DNA from: Chitinophaga sp. SYP-B3965
GTDB lineage: Bacteria; Bacteroidota; Bacteroidia; Chitinophagales; Chitinophagaceae
Assembly (NCBI RefSeq): GCF_009647655.1
Contig: NZ_WJFD01000001.1
Span: 3,162,001 to 3,226,000 of the forward strand
Reading direction: 5' to 3'
DNA length: 64,000 nt
A program made the translations under genes and the position numbers. Shown here one piece after another: positions 8,420 to 18,155 of this stretch (its first letter is position 1; the number at the start of each line of letters is the position of its first letter). The notes under the pieces were generated by a model. That model was given only the letters and a program-made list of their open reading frames with translations, was not told the origin of the DNA and did no database searches.

Positions 8420-9607
8420 TTACTTTACGAGTTTATAAACACCCGGCGTAACTACACCACCAGCTCCGGGAATAGTGACAAGCATGTAAAGCTCACCTGC
8501 CTGATCCTGGCCCCAGCTCAGCAACTGTAGGTTACCTTGTGGTTTATTTTCAATTTCGAGGTCTGAACGCTCCCATTTGTTGCCTTTTTGGGACAATATC
8601 CAGGTTTTACCATTGTAATCGCCGAAAACATATTTACCACTTAAAGCCGGAATAGCTTTACCACGGTAGATGTAACCGCCGGCAATACTGATACCCAGGT
8701 CATGGTCGTATTCATGAATGGGTTCTATCAGCCCTTTCTTATCAGCGCCTGCAGGAACATTGAAATCATGGTAGCCTTCTATGATGCGCCAGCCGTAGTT
8801 GCCGCCTCTTACAATGATATCCACTTCTTCATACTTGTTCTGCCCTACATCTCCGGCAAATAACCTGCCAGTAGGTTTATCAAATGAAAAACGCCATGCA
8901 TTACGGAGGCCATATGCCCAGATCTCGCCACGGGCGCCTTCTTTATTCACAAAAGGATTGTCTTTAGGGATGCGGTAAGGGCTGCCGTTCACATCAATGC
9001 GGAGTATTTTCCCCAGCAATGTACCCAGGTCCTGGCCATTACCAATGGTGCCATGTTTATCTCCACCGCCGCCACCGTCGCCGGAAGAAATATAAAGGTA
9101 TCCATCAGCGCCGAACATGATATCTCCGCCATTGTGGTTGGATTCCGGCTGATTGTATTCCAGTACTACTTTTTTAGTGTCGAAGCTCGCAGTGTTATCA
9201 GATGATTTAGCTGCTTTGAATTCAGCAATAACGGTCTTGTGGTTCAGGCCTTTACCGGCATTGGCCACCGGTGCGCTGTAATACAGGTAGAATTTGCCAT
9301 TAGACTTATACTGCGGGTGAAAAGCCATGCCCAACAGGCCGCGCTCGTCATAAGCGGGGTTTACCTTCACCATGTCTGAACTTACATCAATAAAAGGGGT
9401 GGGAAGTAACTGGCCATTCTGAATTACCCATACTTTACCTTCTTTCTGAACAACGAACTGGCGGTTGGTACCATCTCCCGGAACAGCCATTGTTACGGGG
9501 GACTGTACTTTGTCCGTGATCAACTGGAGTTTAACTTTCTGGGTTTGTGCAATGCCCGACGAAAAGGGCAGCAAGGCACCCATTAATAATAACCTGACTA
9601 GCTTCAT
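8420..9607 (-). CDS. PQQ-dependent sugar dehydrogenase (soluble aldose/sorbosone type)
   Basis: 395 residues with a signal peptide (MKLVRLLLMGALLPFSSGIAQ). The six-bladed propeller pattern of the GSDH family is clear: RGLLGMAFHPQY, NHNGGDIMFGADGYLYISSGDGGGGGD, GKILRIDVNG, EIWAYGLRNAWRFSFD, DVGQNKYEEVDII, GGNYGWRIIEG and IAGGYIYRG. Family members oxidise aldose sugars in the periplasm with PQQ and Ca2+ and pass electrons to a carrier. No PQQ synthesis gene lies in the window, so cofactor supply is not explained here. It is a single gene divergent from the MFS transporter. Confidence 0.88.
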   Translation of the reverse strand: MKLVRLLLMGALLPFSSGIAQTQKVKLQLITDKVQSPVTMAVPGDGTNRQFVVQKEGKVWVIQNGQLLPTPFIDVSSDMVKVNPAYDERGLLGMAFHPQYKSNGKFYLYYSAPVANAGKGLNHKTVIAEFKAAKSSDNTASFDTKKVVLEYNQPESNHNGGDIMFGADGYLYISSGDGGGGGDKHGTIGNGQDLGTLLGKILRIDVNGSPYRIPKDNPFVNKEGARGEIWAYGLRNAWRFSFDKPTGRLFAGDVGQNKYEEVDIIVRGGNYGWRIIEGYHDFNVPAGADKKGLIEPIHEYDHDLGISIAGGYIYRGKAIPALSGKYVFGDYNGKTWILSQKGNKWERSDLEIENKPQGNLQLLSWGQDQAGELYMLVTIPGAGGVVTPGVYKLVK

Positions 9608-9724
9608 ACGATTTGGAATTTTAAGAAGCTAAAAATAATCATCTCGCCCATACAAATGATAAAAAGTTGATTAGCGGGGATCGGTGATATGTTTTACTTT
9701 TGAGCAGCCATAAAAACTATCAGA

Positions 9725-10981
9725 TTGGACGACGCCGCAACTAACAGAAACGATCCGTACGCATCGTTACGATTCAGAGAATTCAAGTTCTTCCTTGTAA
9801 TCCGTTTTGCGCTGATCTTTGCGCTGGCCATGCAGTTTGCCATTATTGAGTGGAAAGTGTACATCCTTACCAACGACCCGCTGAACCTGGGCCTCATAGG
9901 CCTGGCGGAATTCGTACCCGCCTTTTGCCTGGCACTCTTTGCCGGCAATATTGTGGATAAAAAGGAGAAAAGAGGCATGGTGCTGAAGTGCATTTTCGGT
10001 TACCTGTTCATAGGAACCGGCCTGTTCTTCCTTACCTGGGACTATGTGATGGCCGGTGTGCCTAAAAATATGGTCCTGGGCCTGATCTATCTCCTGGTAT
10101 TCTGCGGGGGCATCGTACGGGCCTTTACCAGCCCCTCCAATTTCACCCTTCTTTCCGTACTGGTTCCCAGGGAATTATATGCCAATGCCACTACCTGGAG
10201 CACTTCCGCCTGGCAGATCGGCGCCATAGCAGGCCCTGCACTGGGAGGTCTTTGCATTGCCTGGCTGGGCATCCACTGGTCTATGTTACTGGTACTGGCC
10301 TTTGTGCTGGTGGCCTTCTTCTGCATTCTTCAAATAACACCCAAACCCATCCATTATAAAGAAATTGGCGAAACCGTGAAACAACGGCTTACTTCCGGCC
10401 TGCGGTTCGTGTGGAAGACCAAGGTATTACTGAATGCCATGGCCCTGGATATGTTTGCCGTACTATTTGGCGGTTCTGTGGCCATGATCACTATCTACGC
10501 CAACGATATCCTGCATGTAGGGCCACAGGGCTTTGGGATGATGCGGGCAGCACCTGCCGTGGGTTCGTTCCTGATCCTTTTCACCCTGGCTTACAAGCCG
10601 ATTGTTACCAAACCAGGCATCAAACTCCTGGCTTCCGTATTCGGGTTTGGACTGTGCATCATTATTTTCGGGCTGTCTAAGAATTTCGTGCTATCCCTGG
10701 CAGCTCTGTTCGGGAGCGGGTTATTGGACGGGGTAAGCGTGATCATCCGGCAAACCATCCTGCAATTGAAAACCCCGGATGATATGCGGGGCAGGGTATC
10801 TTCTGTAAGTTCCATATTTGTAGGCTCTTCTAATGAACTGGGTTCCTTTGAGAGCGGGGTGGCTGCTAAAATAATGGGCACCGTTACCTCTGTGGTATTT
10901 GGCGGATGCATGACCCTGGGGATCGTGATCACCACTTATATCATCTCTCCGGCCATGCGGAAGCTGGAACTGAAAGCCTGA
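9725..10981 (+). CDS. MFS exporter (EntS-like, MFS_3)
   Basis: 418 residues, about 12 hydrophobic segments, with an N-terminal half resembling EntS-type exporters (RFALIFALAMQFAIIEWKVYILTNDPLNLGLIGLAEFVPAF, IVDKKEKRGMVLKC as the loop 2-3 motif). The C-terminal half has LDGVSVIIRQTILQLKTPDDMRGRVSSV, a motif common in MFS_3. No ATG fits the N-terminus; the best start is TTG at 9725. A perfect -7 element TACTTTTG lies at 9695-9702, about 23 bases before it, and an in-frame stop TGA at 9701 limits any further extension. The substrate is unknown. It converges with the YkgJ-like gene, 4 bases apart, without a visible terminator. Confidence 0.85.
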   Translation: MDDAATNRNDPYASLRFREFKFFLVIRFALIFALAMQFAIIEWKVYILTNDPLNLGLIGLAEFVPAFCLALFAGNIVDKKEKRGMVLKCIFGYLFIGTGLFFLTWDYVMAGVPKNMVLGLIYLLVFCGGIVRAFTSPSNFTLLSVLVPRELYANATTWSTSAWQIGAIAGPALGGLCIAWLGIHWSMLLVLAFVLVAFFCILQITPKPIHYKEIGETVKQRLTSGLRFVWKTKVLLNAMALDMFAVLFGGSVAMITIYANDILHVGPQGFGMMRAAPAVGSFLILFTLAYKPIVTKPGIKLLASVFGFGLCIIIFGLSKNFVLSLAALFGSGLLDGVSVIIRQTILQLKTPDDMRGRVSSVSSIFVGSSNELGSFESGVAAKIMGTVTSVVFGGCMTLGIVITTYIISPAMRKLELKA

Positions 10982-10985
10982 CGGC

Positions 10986-11477
10986 CTATTTCACGATCGT
11001 TTTCAACCTTTCCAGTACATAATATACAGCCGGGCAGATCACGGAGTTCAACATCGTGCTTTTGTCCCTTTTAAATAACTCATCACTATCCGTATAAGGA
11101 TAGTTCCGGCAGTCATTGGGCCTTATATCGTAGATAGAGCAATGATTATCTTCACCGAGGAAAGCACAGGGGCTTCTTTTCACCACGTAATCCCCATCCT
11201 CATCCAATCTTAAGTAAGATTCGATAAAAACAGATTCCCGTAAGCCGAGATGTTTGGATACCCGCTTGATATCCGGTGTTTTAAACCGGGGGCTGATGGT
11301 TTTGCAGCAACCGGCGCATTGCAGGCAGTCTATTTTCGAAAAAGCTTCGTCATGCAGGTCCGGTAACTCGCGCAACGTTTCCTTTCCCTTTTTGGTCTGC
11401 ATTTTCAGCAAAAGCTGTTTGTATGACTTTTGATTCTCTTTCGATTTTTTCTCCCATTCGGAGAGTAATTCAGACAT
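10986..11477 (-). CDS. YkgJ family cysteine-cluster protein
   Basis: 163 residues from ATG at 11477. The cluster CLQCAGCC and the later cysteines SPCAFLGEDNHCSIYDIRPNDCRNYP are the signature of the CxxCxxCC family, thought to bind zinc or an Fe-S cluster. A 12-residue longer reading from 11513 is possible, but a perfect -7 promoter element (TACTTTTG, minus strand, 11492-11499) with TTTG at 11516-11519 (spacer 16) falls inside that extension, so I prefer the shorter start. The exact function of the family is not known. It is divergent from gcvP. Confidence 0.82.
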   Translation of the reverse strand: MSELLSEWEKKSKENQKSYKQLLLKMQTKKGKETLRELPDLHDEAFSKIDCLQCAGCCKTISPRFKTPDIKRVSKHLGLRESVFIESYLRLDEDGDYVVKRSPCAFLGEDNHCSIYDIRPNDCRNYPYTDSDELFKRDKSTMLNSVICPAVYYVLERLKTIVK

Positions 11478-11573
11478 CCTCTTATTTTCTGCAAAAGTAG
11501 ATGAAAATTCCATGACAAATGCAGCATCTATTTAAGGCCTTATATCAGCGCAGCTTCCCCCTATCGCCAGCTG

Positions 11574-11605
11574 TTTGGCTGTTGCTTAAAAACATCATAG
11601 CTTTG
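11574..11605 (+). promoter_or_regulatory. Predicted gcvP promoter
   Basis: -33 TTTG at 11574-11577, a 20-base spacer, and -7 TAGCTTTG at 11598-11605 match the Bacteroidota consensus fully. The start codon is 33 bases downstream. No glycine riboswitch-like fold was noticed in the short leader. Confidence 0.7.
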
Positions 11606-11637
11606 CGCATTCTTTTCTTTAAATACCTGCTTACATC

Positions 11638-14514
11638 ATGAATCTTTTGAATACATTCAAGAATGAGTTCATTGGCCGTCACATAGGACCCAATGATGCA
11701 GAGACACGTGAAATGCTCGGCAAGATCGGCATCAGTACACTGGACGAATTGATCGACAAAACTGTGCCTGCGGCCATCCGCATGAAAAGCGACCTGGATA
11801 TCCCGGAAGCGATCAGCGAATTTGCTTACCTGAGCCAGCTGAAAGACATCTCCTTAAAGAATAAGGTATTTAAAAATTATATCGGACAAGGTTATTATGA
11901 TACCATCACCCCTAGTGTGATCCTGCGGAACGTTTTTGAAAATCCAGGATGGTATACGCAATACACGCCTTACCAGGCAGAGATCTCCCAGGGCCGCCTG
12001 GAGAGCCTGCTCAATTTCCAGACCATGGTGAGCGACCTGACTGATCTGCCCATTGCCAATGCTTCCCTGCTGGACGAAGCTACTGCAGCAGCAGAGGCTA
12101 TGACCATGTTCTTCAACGCACTGAACAAAGATCATGAGCATATCACACGTGGTAAGTTCTTTGTAGACAAACGTGTATTCCCGCAAACAATAGATGTGGT
12201 GATCACCCGCGCCACACCATTACAAATAGAAGTGGTGGTAGGCGATTTTGCTACTGCTGAGATCGATGCGGATTACTTCGGCGCCCTGGTACAATACCCG
12301 GATGCAGAAGGTACCGTAGCGGATCACCGCCAGTTCATTGAGAAAGCACACGCCGTAGGCGCTTATGTGGCCATGGCTACAGACCTGCTGGCGCTTACCC
12401 TCCTCACCCCTCCCGGTGAACTGGGCGCAGATGCAGCAGTAGGCAGCGCACAACGTTTTGGCGTTCCCTTAGGTTTTGGCGGCCCGCACGCTGCTTTCTT
12501 TGCTACCAAAGATGAATTCAAACGCGCCATTCCCGGCCGTATCATTGGTGTGAGCATAGATGCACAAAACCAGCGCGCTTTGCGCATGGCGCTGCAAACC
12601 CGCGAGCAGCATATCAAACGTGAAAAAGCTACCTCTAATATCTGTACTGCACAAGCACTGCTGGCTAATATGGCTGCTATGTATGCTGTGTATCACGGAC
12701 CTAAAGGCCTGAAAAATATTGCCCTGAAAGCCACCCTGCTCACCGCCTCCCTGGCGGCGAAACTGCAGGCAGCCGGGCTGAAACTATGCAACGGCAGTCA
12801 TTTCGATACCATTACTGTAGAAGTAGCAGATGCAACCGCTACCTTAGCCAAAGCACAGGAAGCCGGCATCAATTTCCGCACTATCAACGCCACCCAGGTA
12901 GGTATCTCCCTGGATGAAACCACTGATGTAGCAGAAGTGAATGCGATCCTCGCTGTATTCGGTGCAGGAAAAGTAACGGAAGCGGAAGTGGAAAAAGCCA
13001 CTACCGGTGTTCCGGCCTCCCAGCAACGTACTTCCAGCTACCTGTTACACCCGGTGTTCAACACCCACCACAGTGAAACGGAAATGATGCGTTACATCAA
13101 ATCTCTCGAGAACAAAGACCTTTCACTGAACACCTCCATGATCTCCCTCGGATCCTGCACTATGAAGCTGAATGCGGCTTCAGAAATGATCCCCCTGAGC
13201 TGGAGCCACTGGAGTAAAATGCACCCCTTTGCACCCATCGCACAGGTAGGCGGCTACCAGCAGATCGTGAAAGAACTGAGCGATTATCTCTGCAAGATCA
13301 CCGCTTTTGATGCCTGCAGCCTGCAACCGAACTCCGGCGCACAAGGCGAATACGCCGGCCTGCTCACCATCAAATTGTACCATGAGAGCCGTGGGGATGC
13401 ACACAGGAATGTGATCCTGATCCCTATCTCTGCACATGGAACCAACCCTGCCAGCGCAGTGATGGTAGGCTATAAAGTAGTGATCGTAAAAGCACTGGAT
13501 AACGGATACATTGATGTAGCCGATCTGAAAGCGAAAGCAGAACAACATAAAGATAACCTGGCCGGTGTGATGATCACCTATCCTTCCACCTACGGTGTAT
13601 ATGAAGAAAGCGTGAAAGACATCTGCCAGATCATTCATGACAACGGCGGCCAGGTTTATATGGACGGTGCCAACATGAATGCACAGGTTGGCCTTACCGC
13701 TCCCGGCCTTATCGGTGCGGATGTTTGCCACCTGAACCTGCACAAAACATTTGCTATTCCACATGGTGGCGGCGGTCCCGGCATGGGCCCTATCTGCGTG
13801 GCTAAACACCTCGCTCCTTTCCTGCCTGGTCACGTAAGCCTCCAGGCTACCGGTAACGGCAGCAAACAGGCGCACGCGGTATCTGCAGCGCCATATGGCT
13901 CTGCCAGCATCCTGCTGATCTCCTATGCTTACATCCGGATGCTGGGCCGTACCGGTGTTCGTAAAGCTACTGAGTACGCTATCCTGAACGCCAACTACAT
14001 GAAGGCCCGGCTGGAAAAAGCATACGATGTATTGTACACCGGTATCAGCGGTACCTGTGCCCATGAGTTCATCGTAGACCTTCGTCCGTTTAAAGCAACG
14101 GCTGGTGTGGAAGCAGAAGATGTGGCCAAACGTTTAATGGACTATGGTTTCCACGCTCCTACCATGAGTTTCCCGGTTGTGGGTACCATCATGATCGAGC
14201 CTACGGAAAGTGAGGATAAAGCGGAACTGGATCGTTTCTGTGATGCGCTCCTGGCCATCCGTGAAGAGATCCGTGCCGTGGAAGAAGGTAAAACAGATAA
14301 AGCCAATAACGTGCTGAAGAACGCACCACATACCCAGGCTGTGATCACGGCGGATGAGTGGGCTTTGCCTTACACCCGTCAGCAGGCAGCTTTCCCGCTG
14401 GAATATGTGAAGCTGAATAAGTTCTGGCCTTCTGTTAGCCGGATCAACAATACTTTCGGCGATCGTAACCTGATCTGTACCTGCGAACCGGCCAGCGCCT
14501 ACGCAGAAGCATAA
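11638..14514 (+). CDS. gcvP: Glycine dehydrogenase (decarboxylating), P-protein
   Basis: 958 residues, the full length of the fused P1/P2 form. The N-terminus begins with [17 protein letters not shown]. The P1 half has [38 protein letters not shown]. The P2 half has [31 protein letters not shown] and the PLP lysine Lys703 in [18 protein letters not shown]. The enzyme decarboxylates glycine and loads the aminomethyl group onto the H-protein lipoyl arm. The other glycine cleavage genes (gcvT, gcvH) are not here. lipB, needed for lipoylation, is at the far end of the window but is not linked. It is monocistronic, with a strong terminator. Confidence 0.97.
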   Translation: MNLLNTFKNEFIGRHIGPNDAETREMLGKIGISTLDELIDKTVPAAIRMKSDLDIPEAISEFAYLSQLKDISLKNKVFKNYIGQGYYDTITPSVILRNVFENPGWYTQYTPYQAEISQGRLESLLNFQTMVSDLTDLPIANASLLDEATAAAEAMTMFFNALNKDHEHITRGKFFVDKRVFPQTIDVVITRATPLQIEVVVGDFATAEIDADYFGALVQYPDAEGTVADHRQFIEKAHAVGAYVAMATDLLALTLLTPPGELGADAAVGSAQRFGVPLGFGGPHAAFFATKDEFKRAIPGRIIGVSIDAQNQRALRMALQTREQHIKREKATSNICTAQALLANMAAMYAVYHGPKGLKNIALKATLLTASLAAKLQAAGLKLCNGSHFDTITVEVADATATLAKAQEAGINFRTINATQVGISLDETTDVAEVNAILAVFGAGKVTEAEVEKATTGVPASQQRTSSYLLHPVFNTHHSETEMMRYIKSLENKDLSLNTSMISLGSCTMKLNAASEMIPLSWSHWSKMHPFAPIAQVGGYQQIVKELSDYLCKITAFDACSLQPNSGAQGEYAGLLTIKLYHESRGDAHRNVILIPISAHGTNPASAVMVGYKVVIVKALDNGYIDVADLKAKAEQHKDNLAGVMITYPSTYGVYEESVKDICQIIHDNGGQVYMDGANMNAQVGLTAPGLIGADVCHLNLHKTFAIPHGGGGPGMGPICVAKHLAPFLPGHVSLQATGNGSKQAHAVSAAPYGSASILLISYAYIRMLGRTGVRKATEYAILNANYMKARLEKAYDVLYTGISGTCAHEFIVDLRPFKATAGVEAEDVAKRLMDYGFHAPTMSFPVVGTIMIEPTESEDKAELDRFCDALLAIREEIRAVEEGKTDKANNVLKNAPHTQAVITADEWALPYTRQQAAFPLEYVKLNKFWPSVSRINNTFGDRNLICTCEPASAYAEA

Positions 14515-14532
14515 GATACTGTAAATCAATAG

Positions 14533-14566
14533 AAAAAGGCTATCTCAAGTACGAGATAGCCTTTTT
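14533..14566 (+). terminator. Strong terminator after gcvP
   Basis: Perfect 14-bp arms AAAAAGGCTATCTC (14533-14546) and GAGATAGCCTTTTT (14553-14566), with a 6-base loop and a T run to 14567. Confidence 0.9.
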
Positions 14567-14590
14567 TGTGCCTTATGCCAAGGTAGGATA

Positions 14591-14690
14591 ACCCGTATAT
14601 AAGCCGTATATAACCCGTATATAAGTCGTAGATAAGCCGTCCCTTATAGAGACGGCTTATCTACGACTTATCTATAACTTAAGAACGGGT
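14591..14690. repeat. 11-bp tandem repeat array forming a large palindrome
   Basis: Four direct 11-bp units (ACCCGTATATA, AGCCGTATATA, ACCCGTATATA, AGTCGTAGATA; 14591-14634) and a partial fifth run into an inverted series (14651-14690) whose reverse complement reads AGTCGTAGATA, AGTTATAGATA, ACCCGTTCTT. The core arms are a perfect 21-bp inverted repeat (14621-14641 and 14651-14671) around a 9-base loop. It lies after the gcvP terminator and before the beta-barrel gene. There is no T run, so it is not an ordinary terminator. The rest of the 14515-14841 gap holds only a weak promoter candidate (TACTTTAG at 14813-14820). Confidence 0.85.
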
Positions 14691-14841
14691 ATTTCTGCAG
14701 AAGGGTTGCTTTATGGATCGCTTTGAACCTGTCAACTTCCCCCTTCTACCCCCTCTTTTCACCCGTTCATCAATGTTTTAACTATCTCGTTCGTTTTTCT
14801 ACGAAATGTTCGTACTTTAGTTACCTAATTCAAAACCGCCG

Positions 14842-17670
14842 ATGTTACGCAGTTTACTCGCCTCCATTTTACTCATGTGCAGCCTTTATTCCGTTGCCCA
14901 GCAAAAATCAGCGCTACGGGGCACTGTAGCAGACTCTACGAATAAGGAATTACTCGAGATGGCTTCCGTAAGCGTCCAGGACCCAAAGGACAGTAGCCTC
15001 ATCACCTATACCCTTACGGATAAGAAAGGAGCCTTTGTGCTGAACGGCCTGCCGGAGAACAAAGCAGTGCGCCTGCTGATCTCCTATACCGGTTACCGCA
15101 CTTATACCCGCATTTTGGATGCGAACAGGCCAACAGACCTGGGCCAGATCTTCCTTCCCCTTGCCGCCAGGGATCTGAACACCGTGGTGATTGAAGGAGA
15201 TCGCCCTCCTGTAGCGATCCGTGCGGACACTATTGAGTTCAATGCGGCGTCTTTTAAAACACGCCCTAATGCGGTGGTGGAGGACCTCTTAAAGAAACTG
15301 CCGGGTGTGGATATTGATGAAGAAGGTGGTATCACGGTGAATGGAAAAAAAGTAAGCCGCATTTTAGTAGATGGACGGGAGTTCTTTGCCAATGATCCCA
15401 AACTGGCCACCAAGAACCTGCCCTCCAATATCATTGATAAGGTGCAGGTGATGGACACCAAAACCAAACAGGAAGCAAAAATGGGCATTACGAAAGACGG
15501 AGAAGACAGGACCATCAACCTCACGCTGAAAGCGGATAAAAAACGCGGACTCTTTGGCCGTATCTCCGCAGGGTATGGTACAGACGAACGTTTTGAAGCC
15601 GGCGGCATGGTGAATTATTTCAATGGCCCGAAACAGATCAGTGTACTGGGTTCTTCCAATAACCTGAATAAAATGGGATTTACGCAGGGCGAAATGATGT
15701 CTGTTGCTGAAAGAAAAGGAGGCACTACCGTAATGGTATCAGGTGCTGGCATTGAGGTGAACGGCATTTCCTTCGGCGGTGGTGGTGAAGGCATCCGCAC
15801 CGCTTCCATGCTGGGTTATAACTATAACGACAAGTGGGGTGATAAGACAGGCATCAACAACAGCTACTTCTTCAACAACACCAATTCCCGCAATTACTCT
15901 ATCAGCAACCGCCAACGGCTCATTGACAACTACAGGATCGCTGGTATAAAGGATGGTTATGGCCGCAATGCTAACCACCGCATGAACTTTGGGGTTGATA
16001 TTGAACTGGATTCCATGACGCAGTTAAACATCCGCCCCAGTTTTGATTACTCCAGGCAAAGCATGAATAACAATGGAGATGAAACCACCTGGGATGAAAA
16101 CAATGCGCTGGTGAATACCAACAAAACAAATAACCGCTCTTTAAGCACCCGTTATAACTTTCAAAACAATATTGACCTTACACGCCAGTTTAAAAAGAAA
16201 GGCAGAAGCATCGGCTTAAATTTTTCCAACACTTACAATACACAGGACGGTAATTCGTATGTCAGATCTGACCGCGATTTCTATGAGAATGAACTGGTGG
16301 ATTCTACTGCCAGTACTAATCAGCGCACCATTTCAGATAATAAGAATGAGAATTACAAGATCCAGCTCTCCTATAACGAACCATTGTCTCCCACCTGGAG
16401 AATGACCTTAACTTATGCCTGGAATTATAACCTGAGTAAATCCAACCGCAGAACATACAACTATAATGAAGGCGCAAAGGATTATACGGATCTGGACAGT
16501 TTATACACCAACCAGTTCAGAACGCTGAACACCAGCCAGCAACCACAGGTATCATTCAACTATACCAGTAAGGATAAAAAACTGACCGCTAACCTGGGTG
16601 GTATGGTATACCTGAACGTGCTGGATAACTATTCTCTTACGGACAATACAACATTGCGGCAATACCAGACCAACCTTGCTCCAAATTCCCGGATCTCTTA
16701 TCGTTTTAAGAATAACGCCCAGGTGAACTTAGATTATAATGGTTACATGCAGCAACCCAGTCTTGATCAATTGCAGCCAGTATTGGACAATACGAATACA
16801 CTGAACATCAGGGTGGGAAATCCTGATCTGAAGCCGTCCTTTTCCCAGAACATCCGCCTGGGATATAACATCTTCTCGCCAACAGGGTTCGGTATATTCT
16901 CCGGTATTGGTATCTCTCCTGTGCTCAACCGGATCTCTACTGCTACCCGCATACTGAGCGGTGGCGGTCAGGAAACAAAGTCGATCAATGTGGATGGTAC
17001 TTACAGCCTCAATGCAAATGTTAATGTGAGCATGAATAAAAAGAAGAAGGATTACCAATGGCGCATCAATGGCGGATTCTTTGGTAACGGTTCCAGGAAC
17101 GTTAACTTCTCTACACTCGGCAATGCAAAAGGAGATACTGTGCTCCGCGCCAATTCAACCATGAACTGGTCTGTATCTCCGATGGTAAATTTCTCTTATT
17201 CTTACAAAGAATTGCTGGATGTAACCCTGATGTACCGCCCCAGTTTCAATGCAGTGCAATATTCCGTGACACCGCCGAACAGCCAGAATAGCTATTACAT
17301 GCACCGCGCAAACATAGGTGCCACGCTTTACTGGCCTTACAACTTCTCCCTGGAGAATGATGTGAACTACACTTTTAACAGCCGTACTTCTCCTGGTTTC
17401 CGTAAAGGGGTAGTGTTATGGAACATGGGCCTTGCCTATGATTTCTTCAAGGACAAAAGCTTACAGGTAAAAGTAAGCGCGTATGACCTGTTAAGGCAGA
17501 ATACGAGTGTAAGACGGATGCAATCTGATTATTATATTGATGATATCCAGACGAATATTGTGGAACAATATTTCATGGTTACGGTATCTTATAATATCAG
17601 CAGGTTTGGAGGAAAACCAAAAGGTGGTCCTAACCGGAGATATAATAATGGTGGATTCATGATGTTCTAA
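14842..17670 (+). CDS. Outer-membrane beta-barrel protein (CarboxypepD_reg plus OMP_b-brl_3)
   Basis: 942 residues with a signal peptide (MLRSLLASILLMCSLYSVAQ). Residues 25-110 are a carboxypeptidase-regulatory-like beta-sandwich (ALRGTVADSTNKELLEMASVSV...ISYTGYRTYTR). Residues about 115-235 resemble a plug (AVVEDLLKKLPGVDIDEEGGITVNGKKVSRILVDGREFF). The remaining 700 residues are rich in Asn, Tyr and alternating hydrophobics typical of a 22-strand barrel, and end NNGGFMMF. It is a TonB-receptor relative but not SusC: no SusD partner follows and the gene stands alone. The ligand is unknown. Confidence 0.88.
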   Translation: MLRSLLASILLMCSLYSVAQQKSALRGTVADSTNKELLEMASVSVQDPKDSSLITYTLTDKKGAFVLNGLPENKAVRLLISYTGYRTYTRILDANRPTDLGQIFLPLAARDLNTVVIEGDRPPVAIRADTIEFNAASFKTRPNAVVEDLLKKLPGVDIDEEGGITVNGKKVSRILVDGREFFANDPKLATKNLPSNIIDKVQVMDTKTKQEAKMGITKDGEDRTINLTLKADKKRGLFGRISAGYGTDERFEAGGMVNYFNGPKQISVLGSSNNLNKMGFTQGEMMSVAERKGGTTVMVSGAGIEVNGISFGGGGEGIRTASMLGYNYNDKWGDKTGINNSYFFNNTNSRNYSISNRQRLIDNYRIAGIKDGYGRNANHRMNFGVDIELDSMTQLNIRPSFDYSRQSMNNNGDETTWDENNALVNTNKTNNRSLSTRYNFQNNIDLTRQFKKKGRSIGLNFSNTYNTQDGNSYVRSDRDFYENELVDSTASTNQRTISDNKNENYKIQLSYNEPLSPTWRMTLTYAWNYNLSKSNRRTYNYNEGAKDYTDLDSLYTNQFRTLNTSQQPQVSFNYTSKDKKLTANLGGMVYLNVLDNYSLTDNTTLRQYQTNLAPNSRISYRFKNNAQVNLDYNGYMQQPSLDQLQPVLDNTNTLNIRVGNPDLKPSFSQNIRLGYNIFSPTGFGIFSGIGISPVLNRISTATRILSGGGQETKSINVDGTYSLNANVNVSMNKKKKDYQWRINGGFFGNGSRNVNFSTLGNAKGDTVLRANSTMNWSVSPMVNFSYSYKELLDVTLMYRPSFNAVQYSVTPPNSQNSYYMHRANIGATLYWPYNFSLENDVNYTFNSRTSPGFRKGVVLWNMGLAYDFFKDKSLQVKVSAYDLLRQNTSVRRMQSDYYIDDIQTNIVEQYFMVTVSYNISRFGGKPKGGPNRRYNNGGFMMF

Positions 17671-17677
17671 ATACACT

Positions 17678-17699
17678 AAAAGCCCCCTCGGGGGCTTTT
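17678..17699. terminator. Bidirectional terminator
   Basis: AAAAGCCCCC (17678-17687) and GGGGGCTTTT (17690-17699), perfect arms with a minimal loop. Runs of A and T flank it, and it lies between converging genes, adjoining the stop codon of the deaminase at 17700. Confidence 0.88.
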
Positions 17700-18107
17700 T
17701 TATTTATAGATGATCACTTCAGGAGGAGGGCCCCATTTCTTTATCGTTGTATCTGCAAGTAAAGGGTAAGCAGAGCTGCTGCCGCCGATATCTCCTGTTG
17801 TTACTGCCATTACGATCGTGCGGACCCTCGTATGCCGGATCACATAGGAACACATGATGCAGGGCTCGTGTGTAGTATACATCGTACAGGCAGAAAGGTC
17901 CTGGCTGTTCAGCTTTTCCGTAGCCTGCCGGATAGCTTCGATCTCTGCGTGATAAGTGATATCACGATGGGTTTTACCACCTTCGATCCCTTCGGCAATG
18001 ATCACTCCATCCAACACAAGAACGGAACCTACCGGGCTGTCTCCCCGTTGTTTGGCTATTGACGCAAGTTCATTGCATCTCTGCATAAAGACTGCATGTT
18101 CATTCAT
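17700..18107 (-). CDS. Nucleoside/cytidine deaminase-like zinc enzyme
   Basis: 135 residues. Zinc-binding and catalytic residues of the CDA superfamily are present: His53-Ala-Glu55 (YHAEIEAIR) and Pro82-Cys83-x-x-Cys86 (HEPCIMCSYVI). It has the small size of the guanine/tRNA-adenosine/cytosine deaminase group. Variation around the active site (SSAYPLLADTTIKKWGPPPEV near the end) makes tRNA-specific TadA less likely than a base or nucleoside deaminase, but this cannot be settled by eye. It diverges from the TPR gene. Confidence 0.82.
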   Translation of the reverse strand: MNEHAVFMQRCNELASIAKQRGDSPVGSVLVLDGVIIAEGIEGGKTHRDITYHAEIEAIRQATEKLNSQDLSACTMYTTHEPCIMCSYVIRHTRVRTIVMAVTTGDIGGSSSAYPLLADTTIKKWGPPPEVIIYK

Positions 18108-18155
18108 CCGGCTAAATTTCGTGCTGTTCGTAAAAAAGCGTAAATTAACAATAAG

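Noticed and set aside
11514-11637. Glycine riboswitch in front of gcvP
   Set aside because: The gap is about 120 bases, mostly used by promoters, and no paired aptamer-like structure was seen.
13180-14064. 294-codon open frame on the minus strand inside gcvP
   Set aside because: It is antisense to a fully conserved enzyme, shows no family pattern, and arises from the codon bias of gcvP.
14723-14929. 68-codon open frame before the outer-membrane protein
   Set aside because: It overlaps the signal peptide of the barrel protein in another frame and has no independent support.
14842-17670. SusC-type receptor of a polysaccharide utilisation locus
   Set aside because: It has the regulatory-like domain and barrel but no SusD partner or nearby glycoside hydrolases, and its barrel resembles the OMP_b-brl_3 group.
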